A DNA stretch of 64,000 nt, from assembly GCA_963082975.1 (NCBI GenBank), contig OY720349.1:42637962-42701961 (forward strand), written 5' to 3'. How positions within the stretch are numbered: position 1 is the first letter of the stretch; each line of letters begins with the position of its first letter. Positions 24,066-35,432 of the stretch are shown piece by piece. The stretch is from Labia minor. Lineage: Eukaryota; Arthropoda; Insecta; Dermaptera; Spongiphoridae. Both the position numbers and the translations under genes were made by a program. The notes under the pieces were generated by a model, which saw only the letters and a program-made list of their open reading frames with translations, was not told the DNA's origin and ran no database searches.

Positions 24066-24582
24066 ATGAGCTGTGGCCAGGCACAGAACCGACTGACGAT
24101 TTGAAATAAATAAATTTTATATATTATATAGCTGTAAGATTTGCGTAGTTATATATATATATATATATATAAAGTATAAAAAAAAACTATTTTTAAAACT
24201 TAAATTAAAATGAGTAAATTATATTATCTTGGTTTTTGTTTTTAGTTTAATAACTCAATTATTAATTACTACTGTATTTTAAGTGAAATATTTTCCGACA
24301 ATGAATATAAAATTAATACTTTGTAAACTACCACTTCCGGTTTCTGGATATTCCCCAAAAGCTGATGAATTCATGCTGCTGAAGTAAATATCCAAATTTT
24401 ATCAAAATCCATTGAGCCGTTCAAGCTGTTCACGTCTATACGGACACACGGACAGACATCATGCTAAAAATACTTTTTTTCTGTTAACAAAATGCATGAT
24501 TAGTGGAAAGATGTAAAAATCTCCACATGTGAAATTTGGTGTCAAAATAATATCTTCCCTTCTTATAATCGGTCGGTATAAA
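24066..24582 (+). repeat. Interspersed repeat family A, copy 2 (diverged)
   Basis: The 5' end reads CTGTGGCCAGGCACAGAACC, close to the 5' end at 63122 and to the reverse of 43578. After a diverged A+T middle come CACTTCCGGTTTCTGGAT, GAGCCGTTCAAGCTGTTCAC, CGGACAGACATCATGC and the ending ATCGGTCGGTA. No coding sequence. Confidence 0.8.
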
Positions 24583-25404
24583 AAGAGTTCAAAAATTTAT
24601 TCTGATTAATAATAGAGAAATAATTTAATTAAAATATAATATACAATGATCATATCTATATTGAGATTTTATGGCTCTTATTAATTTAGTAATTAATTGA
24701 TTAATTGTAAAAATCGCAAATTTTATATTTAAATATAATTCAATTTAAATACATAATATATTTTTGAATTATAATTACAGGAGTTAATAATAATTGGAAT
24801 TAAAATGGAATAAGATAATAAGATAGATATGATTAAAAATGGGAATTATTTGGATGTTAATGTTGCTTCTAATGATTCTAATATTTCTATAATTTTTCTC
24901 GTACACACACCGCGTCATTTCACTTATTAGATAGACTTTTAGGAAAAGACTTGCATTGCAAATAGTAAACAATGTGAATAAATAAATCGTAATATTAATT
25001 TTAAAGAATGTACCAATACATAGAATATACCACACTTACAAAAATTGCAAAAGAAAACAAATTACAATACCTTGAAATAAATATGATGAAATTTCGCATG
25101 TATTGATCTCCAAGGCGGCGGACAAAACAAATCAACCTTACACGACTGTTCACTTATAACTAAGGTAGACACGCTTCATTTGGTCGCGTAGGTGGCTACT
25201 ATCGTACCCTAATCTATTTCCCACACTAAAGGCATTAGTTTTCGATATATAGAAAAGCGCTATATTCCTGACTGCGTCATATTCCTCGGTTTTGCATTAC
25301 AATTTTGTTATTTTAAATAAAAAATTGTCAACCTTTTTTTATTAAAAAATCCCGTTTACTCTATATATAGTTTATTATGAAAATTATCAAATATGATTGA
25401 TTAC

Positions 25405-25410
<6 letters not shown>
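24583..25410. other. Intergenic sequence
   Basis: 25080-25270 has lower A+T without an open frame or motif. The minus-strand frame 24784-25035 is Ile-rich and unsupported. Confidence 0.45.

Positions 25411-25468
<58 letters not shown>
25411..25468 (+). repeat. (TA)n microsatellite, about 29 units
   Basis: This is a nearly pure alternating TA run and the longest of its kind in the window. Confidence 0.95.
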
Positions 25469-25472
<4 letters not shown>

Positions 25473-25489
25473 TATAATAGTGAGTAAAG

Positions 25490-25700
25490 AAAAATTTTGA
25501 CTGAATATTTCAGTATTCCAGTGATGGCTTCATCCACTTTTGCCGCTTCACCTCTCCACCTCCAATCACCACACCTCATTCTCCTCCACCTCCATACATT
25601 CATTCATTCGCCTCTTTTCTCTCTCCTAAATCACCAACACGTCCTCAATTAACGACGACGAATAAATCATGCCATCCGGGCTGCTCGTTGGATCTTTCAA
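25490..25700. other. Lower-A+T, C-rich island
   Basis: Repeated CCTCCACCT and CATTCATTC motifs on the plus strand give it a simple-sequence character. The minus-strand frame over it (25361-25603) starts MNVWRWRRMRCGDWRWRG and looks compositional. Function unknown. Confidence 0.4.
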
Positions 25701-26611
25701 ACAAATTTTAATTAAATCTGACTCAATAGACACTCTCTCGTCAAATTAATTAAAATTCTAACAGAACACTATATATATATTGACTTTATATATCTACAAT
25801 AAATAAATAAATATAATTTATAATTTTTTTTTATACATATATTAAAATAAAATTAATATTTTTTATATAAATATTTTATTTTTTAAATAAATATTAAAGT
25901 TATTTTTAATAATAAAGTTTTTATCAAATTCAATCAATAGAAAATATTAATTAAATAAATAATTTTTTTAATGGAAATATTTCTATATAGAATGTCTATG
26001 TGTCTATTAAAATTCGATGATTAAATAATGTAATAATTTTTACAACCAATATCTCGATATTCATTTCATTTGAATTATTTTTATTTTTTGGTAAAAGTGT
26101 AAAAAAAGTTTTTAGTTAGTCTCATATATCTTCCTTTTTTTTAAAAAAGGAAAACTTTAAACTCTTCTAATGTAGTTATATTCTAGAATTGTGATAAAAA
26201 CTTTAGACAAAGTAGTTTTTGATCTCAATCTTTGAATGAATAGAGATGAAAGAATTTCACGTTTTACTTTTATCAAGATCTTTCATCTTCATTTATTAAA
26301 GATTTTTTTTTACTATATACATAAGTATATATATAAATATGATATCGAAAAATTTCAAAAATGTGTATATTTAAATATATATATATATACTTAATTGTAA
26401 ATAATTGTCCCTCTGATAAAAACCTCTCTTTGTGCTCTGCAAATCCTCTTAAAGTTCTTCATCATCGTGGTGAGAGCTTCTCTATTTTCGTCCACCTAGA
26501 AAAGAATCCAATACTTTCTATATTATTCCAATTCTTTCTACAATTTATAATATTTAATATATTACGTTTATTAAAAGTCTAAAATTATTTTGACTTTTCC
26601 ATCTATCCATT
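25701..26611. other. A+T-rich intergenic sequence
   Basis: No gene is recognised. The frame at 26361-26582 lacks any motif. Confidence 0.5.
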
Positions 26612-26866
26612 CATTCCAACTCTGTGGCTCCACGGAACTCGAAAGTTCTTGGCCGCAGCAACCACACTTCTGAGCCACAACCGTCCAATCCCTACCCTCT
26701 CCTATCTCTCTCACGTCCCTTCCTACATTATCCACCCACCGAGTCCTTGGTCTTCAAATCGGGCGTTTCCCACTCGGTCTCCCCACCAATATATTTTTCG
26801 CCATTCTTTCCTCTCCCATTCTAGCCACGTGCCCTGCCCATCGCAGCCTTCTATTTTGACGTTTAT
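26612..26866 (-). pseudogene. Non-LTR retrotransposon 3' tail, copy 1
   Basis: Read on the minus strand, this is the end of an endonuclease-reverse transcriptase ORF: a GGWIM-like box, EIGEGRDWTVVAQ and an ending near CGCCGQELSSS that follows the usual form WRVVAQNRDTWR-VVAAAKNFRVP. Frameshifts are present (both neighbouring frames alternate). The 3' limit is marked by CACGGAACTCGAAAG. Three other copies of the same tail lie at 52690-52896, 54542-54950 and 57668-57962. Nothing of the catalytic domain is left, so it is a 5'-truncated dead insertion. Confidence 0.75.
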
Positions 26867-26949
26867 AAATACTATTAAAAAAAAAATTATAGAATTGTTT
26901 TAGATTAGAATAATTTAGGGTGCAGGCTTATTTATTTAAAATATAAATA

Positions 26950-27893
26950 GAGGAGGTGGTTGTAATATGGAACCCCATTTTATTTTTAGTGAATTGAAGC
27001 TCATCTAAAAGTAGTGTTCTCTGGGTACAGTGTAAAATGTTTTTATTCATTATTTTCCTATTCACATCCAGGTACAATATCACAACTAATATTACTTACA
27101 CGACGTAGTGGCACTTTTTCTGAAAAAAGTGAAAAAACAATTCAAGATAAAAGTGTTGATAATATGGAACCTACTGTGTTGATAAAATGGAACCCTAGTA
27201 AAAATCAGTCATAGACAGCAATTATTTGAAAAAAACATTTTTTATTCAAAAATTATACATTGACATATATATATATGTAAAATTTAACCGTAATAAAATT
27301 ATAAACAGAAATCACAAATGTAATAGTCTTTTTCTGCACCTGCGCATTCTGAATGGGCCCACATTTGACACATTAATGCTTTTCTTGGCATCTGAAAAAT
27401 ATGTGGAATAAAATTAAAATAAATAAATAGAGCTAAAAAAAAATAATTAAATGTTTGTCTAAAATACGGAACCTTGTCTGTATTATGAAACCCGGTTCCA
27501 TATTAGCATCACGGCAAGGGTCCATATTACAGAAATCGCCATTTAAAAAAAATGCACTTGCTATGAACTGAATATAAATTTATATCAAATTATTTTCAGC
27601 AATATATTTAATAATACGTTAATAAATTAAGGCACATTCATAAAATTAATAAATTATTAACAATAGTAATAATTATAAATAGTTTTACTTACCTTAAAAA
27701 AAGTTTATTAAAACACAAAACATTTAAACTGAATGACAGTTATCAAACAACTAACCGCCATTTCAATTTTTGTGGTAGATTTTGGTTCTAGAGAATCTAT
27801 TCCACCTATTGTTAAAAAGGTGCAGTACCTTATAATGAACGAAACAAATGGGGTCCATATTATATACAGGTTCCATAATACAACCACCTCCTC
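26950..27893. mobile_element. 944-bp transposon with 25-bp inverted ends and TA flanks
   Basis: The left end GAGGAGGTGGTTGTAATATG and the right end CATAATACAACCACCTCCTC are near-perfect inverse copies, each bordered by TA, which points to a Tc1/mariner or pogo-type integration. The phrase AATATGGAACC or its reverse recurs inside near 26964, 27163, 27186 (variant), 27500, 27515 and 27870. A 66-codon open frame (27014-27214) and an 83-codon frame (27733-27984, overrunning the end) show no transposase motif. It is non-autonomous or carries an unrecognised protein. Confidence 0.75.
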
Positions 27894-27895
27894 TA

Positions 27896-30269
27896 CATAT
27901 AATAAAGTAAAAAATTTCTCGTTAGAATTGGGTAAGAATAATAATAATTTTATACTTTTCCATTTTTTTTATTTATTCATATAAAGAAGTATATAAATTA
28001 ATATTTTAACAAAATAAGATAAACAAAAGGAAAATTTCAAAAGTTAGTTGTACTTAACAATATAATTAATATGCAAAGATTGGCTTGTTGAGAAAATGAA
28101 AGTTTTTCTTTTTACAGGGTTTTCATTTTCAAAGTATATATACACTTTTATTAACTTTTATGTATATTACTTATATATATATGATACATAAAATAATGTT
28201 ATTTGTACTTAAGAGTTGATTTCTTATAACGTTTTAAATAATAATATTAAAATTAATAAATAGAAAAATCAAAATGTTACACTTTTAAGTCAATTTATGA
28301 ATTTTTGATATTTCGTTTATAATGAATATTATAATCTATTTATCTCGGGGACTCTATTGAACCTGAGAAATTTCCAATAATCATACTCCTACCATATTCC
28401 CTCATCATGCCTATATTTAGCCACCCACATCATTGAATTTCTCGTTCCTCCATATTTATATCTGATTTTATACTAATGAATTATTTATATATCCATATGA
28501 AAGAAAAATAAACTCATTTACGATATATGTGTATATATAAATTGTTTAATAGATAATCTTTTTAAGAGGCGAAGTTGGTAGAATTTTCTACTTCAAAGGA
28601 AACGTTAAATTATTAATGTTTGATAGTTAAACGTGTTTACCACTACGGAAAAGTAATGAAGATCCTTCCCCAATATTCTTCTTAAAAGGTAGTGGAATGG
28701 ATCGGCCGAGGTAGAGAGGGGAGTAAAGGCAGGTGAAGGGCTTGGAGGAATGGGATAGAGTTAGCTTCCTCACTGGGAATATCCTTGACTAATAATAAAT
28801 GAAGCTTTTGATGCTTGTACAAACACCTGGGTGCCAACAAACCAGCCATCAAATTTAAAATCAAAATTTAATTAGGTCAGATATATAAAATATATAATTG
28901 CTCTTCCTTTTAATAGAATTATTTAAAAAAAAGTAATATTTAAATTGTAATATATAAGCATGTAGGTACAACATAAATATATATTGAAAAATATATATCC
29001 TTTAAATATGCATATAAATTTTAGTTTATATTAAAAGTAGATCTCTCTCTCTTTGAGTAATCTTTAATATATATCCTATAAATAAGTTCAAATATATATA
29101 TAAGTTGAAAATTAATCAAGAAGTCTTGAACATTAAAGGACTATTTACGATCTAAGCATTGAACAAATATTTGTTTCTTGTCTTTTCAAAGTTAACAAGC
29201 TTTTATATTCCCCAACACAGTGTATTCAAATTTATTCCTCTATTCACTTTATTCTCCTTTAAATATTAAATATAATTATGTAATGTAATAAATAAATCAA
29301 CAAATTAATAAAAAAATCTTATAATTTTTAAATAAATAAGAAAATTATGAAATGATGTTTATATTAATTTCATTTTCTTTAATCTTCTTATAAATAAAAA
29401 TGAATATCGCCTGGACCAATTTTGATAATTTTTTTTTTTAAATGTTCGTTGAAGTCCAAAGATGGTTTTTACGGCGAGAAAAAATTGAATAATTGCCGGG
29501 AAAACCCTAAAAACAGCCCTTTTTCCCCATACATATTTTTCAATATTATGCAATATGTACATAATTACTATTTTTCAATATTATGTAATATGTAATTACT
29601 AATTGATAAAAATAATACCTGATAATTATTATGCAGTAAAAGGGCTTATCTCATCAAAACTATATCAAAGAGGACCATATTTCGAAAACACATAACAAAG
29701 AAGTTTATGTTATTTAATATATCCAAAGTTAAATAGTAATAAATCATTTAATAACTATTTAAACACATATACATAAATATTAGATCTAATATATTTGATA
29801 TATTATATGATATCAAATATAATATAGAATCCTTAATAACTAACTTATAATTTAATAACTTAAAAACAAGATACCTTAATACTATATATACAAATTATGA
29901 ATGTGAAAGGATTTATAGATTAAATAAATTGAAAATACAATGTTTTTCAATAATGAATGCTTATTAGTGAAAAGACTAATGGAATTTAAATGAAACAATT
30001 ACGAATCGATGAAATAAAGTTGACCAAAACGAAGCCGTCCCAATTTCACTCCACAGTTCATCTAAGAAGTGACTGACGTCATCAAACTTCTCCGTAAGTG
30101 ATAGTGTCTTCTCGAAGAAGCAGCCAAAGTAATGTTAGATTTAATTTAACTCTTCCAATAATAAGAGTAAATTTAATCTAACTATAGAACCTCCAATACA
30201 TTAGATTGTCTTATTACTTTTATGAAGGCAAACGTATTTTGAGGGGGTATGTTGGATCTTTCTTTAACA
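27896..30269. other. Intergenic sequence, mostly A+T-rich
   Basis: 28640-28860 and 30030-30130 have lower A+T. The 60-codon minus frame at 28682-28864 (MILNLMAGLLAPRCLYKHQK start) is unrecognised. Other stretches show only A/T tracts. Confidence 0.45.
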
Positions 30270-30544
30270 AAATGACAAGAAAACCCGGGGAGCCGCGGCG
30301 CTGTCTTTAGGACGTTGCGAAATATTCAATTAAATTTTCTAATACTTGAAATTTTGTGCCATCAATCTTGTAAGCCTTTTAATTTTTCGCTGTTAAATAG
30401 GTAATCGCTTTTAGAAAGGAAAATTTTCCAATTTTTCAAGAAAGTAAAAAATTTATATAAAAATCTGAAGTATTAAGGGAGCCTTGGAACAAATCCGATT
30501 ATTTAAGGAGCCACAAACCAGAAAAGATGGGAACCTCTGCTCTA
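30270..30544. mobile_element. hAT-type right-end remnant
   Basis: The stretch begins near ACCCGGGGAGCCGCGGCG and ends AAGATGGGAACCTCTGCTC, a decayed form of GGTTGGGAACC-CTG, with AAGGAGCCACAAACC just inside. No transposase and no matched left end are seen. Confidence 0.4.
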
Positions 30545-30788
30545 AATAGTAAATCGGTGAAAAAATAGGAAAGATCTATACATACACGTATAACGAAAAA
30601 TACAGGATGAACGAGGGGATGATAAGGAAATGTGGTAACGAGACAAGATATAACGATAGAGTGCTAAAACCAACATCTCTATCTTGTCAATTATATTCTT
30701 CTAAGATGGAAGGACTCAACACCTGGATGGCGCTTATAAAAAAAAAACATAATTAATTTTTATTAATTTAAACATTAAATATAAAATA

Positions 30789-31240
30789 CGAGGGTGGTCT
30801 GAAAAGTTTCCGACCTGACCAAGAAAAACGATGTTTTTTAATTTTTTTTGTTTTATGTTTTAAAATTCAAGATAGCTGAGACCTGTACGATGTCAGCTGA
30901 ACGTGTGCGAAATATTTTGCAAAACCATTTGAATATGGAAAGCTGTGCGCAATGTGGGTGCCGCATTTCCTAAAGTTAGACCAAAAATTGCTTCGAAAAA
31001 CCATTTCTAACGACAATTTGGCGCTGTAGGCGTAATCCAAACGAATTTTTTCTGCTGTTGATTTGACTTAAATTAAATTAATTAATTAATTAAATAATTT
31101 ATTAATTAATTAAATTAATTAGAACACCGTTATGAGAAATGTATCAGTGTTGATTGAAATTATGTTGAAAAATATAGCAAAAAAAAATTTAAAAACATAG
31201 TTTTTCTTGGTCAGGTCGGAAACTTTTCAGACCACCCTCG
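30789..31240 (+). mobile_element. Miniature mariner derivative (452 bp)
   Basis: It starts CGAGGGTGGTCTGAAAAG after TA at 30787 and ends CAGACCACCCTCG. It has the same plan as 8348-8828 in the opposite orientation: an inverted copy of the right end, a transposase fragment (SAERVRNILQNHLNME region), a long TTAATTAA-type palindromic tract (31068-31121), the C-terminal coding tail and the right end. The right flank is GA rather than TA, probably a later mutation. Confidence 0.85.
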
Positions 31241-31943
31241 GATATATGTTGAGATGCGTAAACAAACCGTGAAAAATAATAAACATATAATATAGTATGT
31301 AGAATGCTTAGCAAAAATAAGTTAACCCTTAAATAGTCAACCATTGTACTCACATTTATACAATCATTTCTGTATGTTTGTATGAATGTGTGGGTGTTCT
31401 ACTTTGTTGTTCAAATGAGGTTAAATTTTGAACAGATAAAATGATCATTTAAATTTGTCTTATGATTATTAATTATAATATAATACAAATGAACATTAAT
31501 ATATTTACCTTTATATATAACTAGCTAACTACATGTATAATTGCCATTGAATATTTTATATTTGAAATAATTAAAGATATAAAAGTGTATTTAATTGAAA
31601 TCTAAATAAATAATAAATGTTTTCAATGGTTGCATTAAATAGATAGATAGATCAAGGAAGCGAAGTTTATTCCATGCAATAAATATAATATAATAATAAA
31701 TAAAGGAATTTAATTTATTATTATCAAAAAATTATTATTAATAAATTATGATTTATTCACTTGAGTTAGTGTCAGAGAGTAAAAGTTAGATAGTATTTTA
31801 ATATTATATTAAAGGGGGGCACACATTGATAAATAAAAGAAAAATAAATACAAACAGAAAAATATTCATAAAATACAAATATAAGATATAGTTTATAAGG
31901 CTTTTGTTTATCATTTTTTTTCATTTGAACTTGTTTGTCTAGA
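31241..31943. other. A+T-rich intergenic sequence
   Basis: No gene is recognised. The 68-codon minus frame 31772-31978 overlaps the next element end and has no motif. Confidence 0.5.
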
Positions 31944-32289
31944 TCGGGGATCAGTAACCAGTGGCTCGTGGGTCGCATGTGAGTGGCTCTTCGATGTCAA
32001 GATGTAGCTCACCAGTTCCATAAGCAAATATGAATAATTATATTATTTCAACTCAAAATATATTATATTAGAAACTTGAAAATAGAATAGAAAATATACT
32101 CCAAACAGGATTAAAACATTCCACAGAGAACAATCTATTTATTTTAAATTAAAGAAATCAAATTTATATACCTAATCCTAATTAAATATCAAAATATTGA
32201 AACAAAAATGTTAGTGAATCTCCAAAAACTTTGAAATTTTGTAAATTGTATCTTTAAGATTTTCCTTTTCAAAAGGTCACCGACCCCTA
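31944..32289. mobile_element. hAT-type non-autonomous element
   Basis: The left end (C)GGGGATCAGTAACCAGTGG with following GTGGGTCGCATGTG, and the right end AAAGGTCACCGACCCCTAAA, match the widespread hAT end TAGGGGTCGGCAACC and its inverse, with substitutions. The length (about 345 bp) and lack of an open frame mark it as non-autonomous and old. No convincing 8-bp duplication is left. Confidence 0.55.
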
Positions 32290-32324
32290 AAATGTAGTAA
32301 CTTAAATTGACTGTTTGAATCCGT

Positions 32325-32508
32325 ATCTTATCTTATTATGCTAGCTAAAATTGTATATATGTATTTATCTATATATATTGGTTCTCAAAAACCGCTCTAA
32401 CGATTTTTTTCAAATTCACACTAGATATAGTATTTATAAAGAAAAATTAAGTTTTATTGATGATATCTCTTGAAACATACAGCTTCATTATTAATTTCTT
32501 AATTGAAA
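32325..32508 (-). repeat. Interspersed repeat family E, copy 2
   Basis: The reverse complement of family E: ATCTTATCTTATTATGCTAG, GGTTCTCAAAAACCGCTCTA, CACTAGATATAGTATTTATA, then TTTCTTAATT. It lies about 350 bp from a family F piece in the same relative order as at 57998-58638, so E and F are probably parts of one larger element. Confidence 0.7.
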
Positions 32509-32589
32509 ATTATATATGGAAAACGTCAAAATTTTTAATACTGCCTGCTAAGACAGTAAAAAAATGACAATTTTTTATCTAAATACATA

Positions 32590-32655
32590 TAGTCCAGCGG
32601 TTGGACTGATGTTTTAACGAGTGGATTTCGTCGGTTCGAAACTCGCCGGGTGAAT
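32590..32655 (+). ncRNA. tRNA-like Pol III promoter (SINE head or tRNA pseudogene)
   Basis: AGTCCAGCGGTTGGACTG fits an A box (TRGYNNARNNGG type, with mismatches) and GGTTCGAAACT at 32632 fits the B box GGTTCGANNCC. The spacing of about 30 bp is right for a tRNA. The stems do not pair well enough for a working tRNA, and no anticodon arm is convincing. A tRNA-derived SINE fragment is the likeliest reading. The T-rich stretch at 32690 could end transcription. Confidence 0.4.
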
Positions 32656-32854
32656 CGTTATTTAAAAATGAAAATAATGATTTTGTTATTTTTTTTTCTT
32701 TTTATCTATTGTTTACTTTTTAATAAATTACTATTCTATATTTATTTATTCATTGTTCTTTTATTAATAAAGTTTTAGATAGTTTTATAAGTTTTAATAT
32801 TTTTTCAATAAAATATTATTCAATATATTTATTAATATTATTTTATTTATTATT

Positions 32855-32934
32855 ATTGAGTACCCGAAGTTCCATTCATTTTAATCAGATTGATGCAATG
32901 ATGCAACAGTTAATAATTGTAATATTGTAATAAA
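32855..32934 (+). repeat. Interspersed repeat family F, copy 1 (partial)
   Basis: It contains TATTGAGTACCCGAAGTTCC and TTTTAATCAGATTGATGCAA, also found at 33695-33920 and in reverse at 57998-58210. The hairpin-bearing 3' part is absent here. Confidence 0.65.
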
Positions 32935-33044
32935 TTTCTATCTTGAAAATTGTTACATATTATTCAGGATATTTTAAAAACTATTTCTTTCTTTAATTAA
33001 TATTCATTTTTTCTATAAGTCAGATATATTTCCAAATATTAAAT

Positions 33045-33595
33045 AATTTTTGAAGTGAAAACTTCTTTAGCGGCGTTGAGCACTTTTGCGGGATGGGGAA
33101 AAAGTATAGAACTCGCGTGATCGTGACCAACACCATGAAACCATCTGCTTTCAAATTTCTTATAACAGAGCGCGAAATTTGAATTGTCATTAGAACTGTT
33201 TTATAAATTATCTCTAACATATAAATATATATTTATTATGTAAAGTTCATTTCATATATACATATATAATCAAAATTATACGAAATGAACTTCACATAAT
33301 AAATATATATTTTATGTTAGAGATAAGAATTATAAAACAGTTCGTATTGCAATATTTTAAACAAAGTTGTGTATTTATATATATATAAATATAAGTTACA
33401 AATTTGTTTAAAATATATGTTTAAAATAATATATAAGTTATATATATATACATGCATATGAAATTCATCTTTCTCGTGAAATAGCGCGAATTTCGTCTGT
33501 TTTAAAATTTCTTACGCAGAAGTTTTCACTTCTGTCGGCCAGTCCCACGACTGCCAATTTTGCTTTTTTAATTCCGAAAAGCTGCAAAGCACGTT
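33045..33595 (+). mobile_element. Rolling-circle-like non-autonomous element with internal foldback
   Basis: The left side has the hairpin GAAGTGAAAACTTC (33052-33065) followed by TTTAGCGGCG. The right side has its inverse GAAGTTTTCACTTC (33519-33532) followed by GACTGCCAATTTTGCTTTTT. The same paired signals border 47697-50060, which encodes a Helentron-type endonuclease, so this looks like its short non-autonomous relative. Helentrons are known to have such subterminal inverted repeats. The assignment here is inferred from one related copy. Confidence 0.5.
33193..33343. repeat. 61-bp imperfect inverted repeat
   Basis: The arms 33193-33253 and 33282-33343 pair over about 61 bp with a few differences and a 28-bp loop. 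Landmarks are GAACTGTTTTATAA, TCTCTAACAT, TTTATTATGT and AAGTTCATTTC. It lies in the middle of the rolling-circle-like element. Confidence 0.85.
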
Positions 33596-33694
33596 TTTTT
33601 GTCTTTAGTTTGTTTTATAACCACTTGGGGCGCTAAACAGTTTTTCAAAAAAACACTATAGAAAAAAAATATATGTACCTATATATTATATATT

Positions 33695-33920
33695 TATGTA
33701 TTATTGAGGAGCACAAGTTCATTAATTTTAATCAGATTGATGCAAATGTGTAACATTTAATAATTGTAATAAATAATTAAAGAATTGTGTATCAATATTT
33801 TTTAAAGGGTAGAGCGAGAGCTCGGTGTCCCAGGTATTAATATTACCAGCCAAATCCAATAATAATGAATCATTTTTTTTAACTTAAGTACCGAGCCGAG
33901 GCTCGGGGTCCCGGTACTTT
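33695..33920 (+). repeat. Interspersed repeat family F, copy 2
   Basis: It runs from TATTGAGGAGCACAAGTTC through GGTGTCCCAGGTATTAATAT and GGATTTGGCTGG (in reverse) to TACCGAGCCGAGGCTCGGGG, TCCCGGTAC. The 3' hairpin CCGAGCC-GGCTCGG is present here and at 58016-58031. Confidence 0.75.
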
Positions 33921-34099
33921 TATTATTAAAACCTTTTTATCAACTTTACTTCATGTCTGTGTGTCTGTCTATTTGCTCAAATGAAAATTGAAATCGATTT
34001 TTCATCAACTTTAAATTAAGCTAGGTTGCTGAAAATTTATGTAGATATTTACATGGATCTCTACAAGGTATGGAAGTAATATAATTGAATTATAATTAT

Positions 34100-35432
34100 A
34101 ATTAAAAAAAAATAAAATTATTTTTCTATAAGTCTGGCAAAGTCTATGATTGATTTGCTTTATATTCAATGAAAATCCTAGGATGCATGCATTTTTCATC
34201 TGCTTTCTACAGTGGCGTACCTAGAACTTTTGCCGCCCGGGGCGATCTCCAGTTTGCCGCCCTTTTTATTATAAGTCAATCAAATAGTGGTATTTATAAA
34301 TTAATGCACATAAATAAATTATTAAGTTATTTAATCACTATTAATTAATACACAGAGTAAATTTTTTTACACATATTTGTATGCACTTGTAAACATTAAT
34401 ATAAAATTTACTCTTCTAGCTTTCATACTAGAAAAATCGTGTATAATGCTCTCAAAATTTATATTTATATTTTTTCTGCCGGCCCTGCTTTTCAAAAGAA
34501 AAACCTATGATTTAAAAAAATATTGGTATATCACTTCAAATTAATCATATAAACTTTTCAAAAGAAATGACATTTATAAACTGATATCAAAAAATTTTAG
34601 TTAGGAAAAATTTCCGAACAAAATCGTAAAGATGCGTTTACGAATTCAACGAATTTTAATGAATACAATAAAATAAAATTATTATCCTGTTCTTGGAATT
34701 AGAATTCAAAATTTACACTAAAATGCATTTATATACACCGAGGAATAATATTCGAAATCATATAGTTAATCATAATTTATATAAATCAAATAGCAAACTT
34801 ATAATAATCATAATAATCATTTATTATTCAAGAAAGAAAAAAAATAAATATGAAATGAATAAGTTGCTTTTTACAACTATAACTAAATATAAAAAATGCC
34901 GCCCCAAGATAAGTGCCGCCCGGTGCGGACCGCACCCACCGCACCCCCCTAGGTACGCCACTGGCTTTCTATATTAATTCTGTTATTAACTTTCTTTATA
35001 GAGCTATAATTTAGATATATATATACGAATACACCACACAAATATTCCATTAACAAGTATCACAATTTCTTCTAATATAATCAACTATTTTTTATTTGAT
35101 TGAGAATATATAAATTTAAAAAATCATTATTCTTTTAAAATTGGTTACATACTATACAGTGTTACAGTGAAAAATAATAAAAGATTAGATTCTTAGCTCT
35201 TAAACTGTCAATTTTATTGCAAAATAGAAATAATTTATCAGTTTGTGTGTTTAATAAAATTTTTATTATACAAAAATTTGACTTGATAGATCATATAAAT
35301 AAATAAAACTACATGCGCCCAACGTTTTTCGTTAAATATGAAGTAATTCCATCATAGACTTTTTCAGGCTGAAAGAAAGATTGTTTTATTATTTTCAGTC
35401 TTCGAGAGAAAAACGTTGTTTTATAATTTTTG
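34100..35432. mobile_element. Long-inverted-repeat element H, copy 1 (interrupted by a hAT)
   Basis: Without the insert at 34210-34963 and its duplicated 8 bp, this matches 42305-42935 along its length: TTTTTCTATAAGTCTGGCAA, TTATAGAGCTATAATT, AAAAATAATAAAAGATTA, GTGTTTAATAAAATTTTTAT, CATGCGCCCAACGTTTTTCG. Its ends are inverted copies of each other. No open frame. Confidence 0.7.
34210..34963. mobile_element. hAT-type non-autonomous element, 754 bp, with 8-bp target duplication
   Basis: The ends are CAGTGGCGTACCTAG and CTAGGTACGCCACTG. The 8-bp duplication GCTTTCTA is exact on both sides (34202-34209 and 34964-34971). It is a close copy of 17856-18573 in opposite orientation, slightly longer at the G+C-rich ends. 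The 94-codon frame 34693-34977 is the inverse of the one in the other copy and has no family motif. Confidence 0.93.

Noticed and set aside
26624..26903. Plus-strand frames of 66 and 84 codons
   Set aside because: They are antisense shadows of the retrotransposon tail; equivalent frames occur at each copy of that repeat.
34693..34977. Conserved frame shared with 17806-18078
   Set aside because: Similarity extends over the whole element, including non-coding parts, so it reflects transposon copying, not protein conservation.
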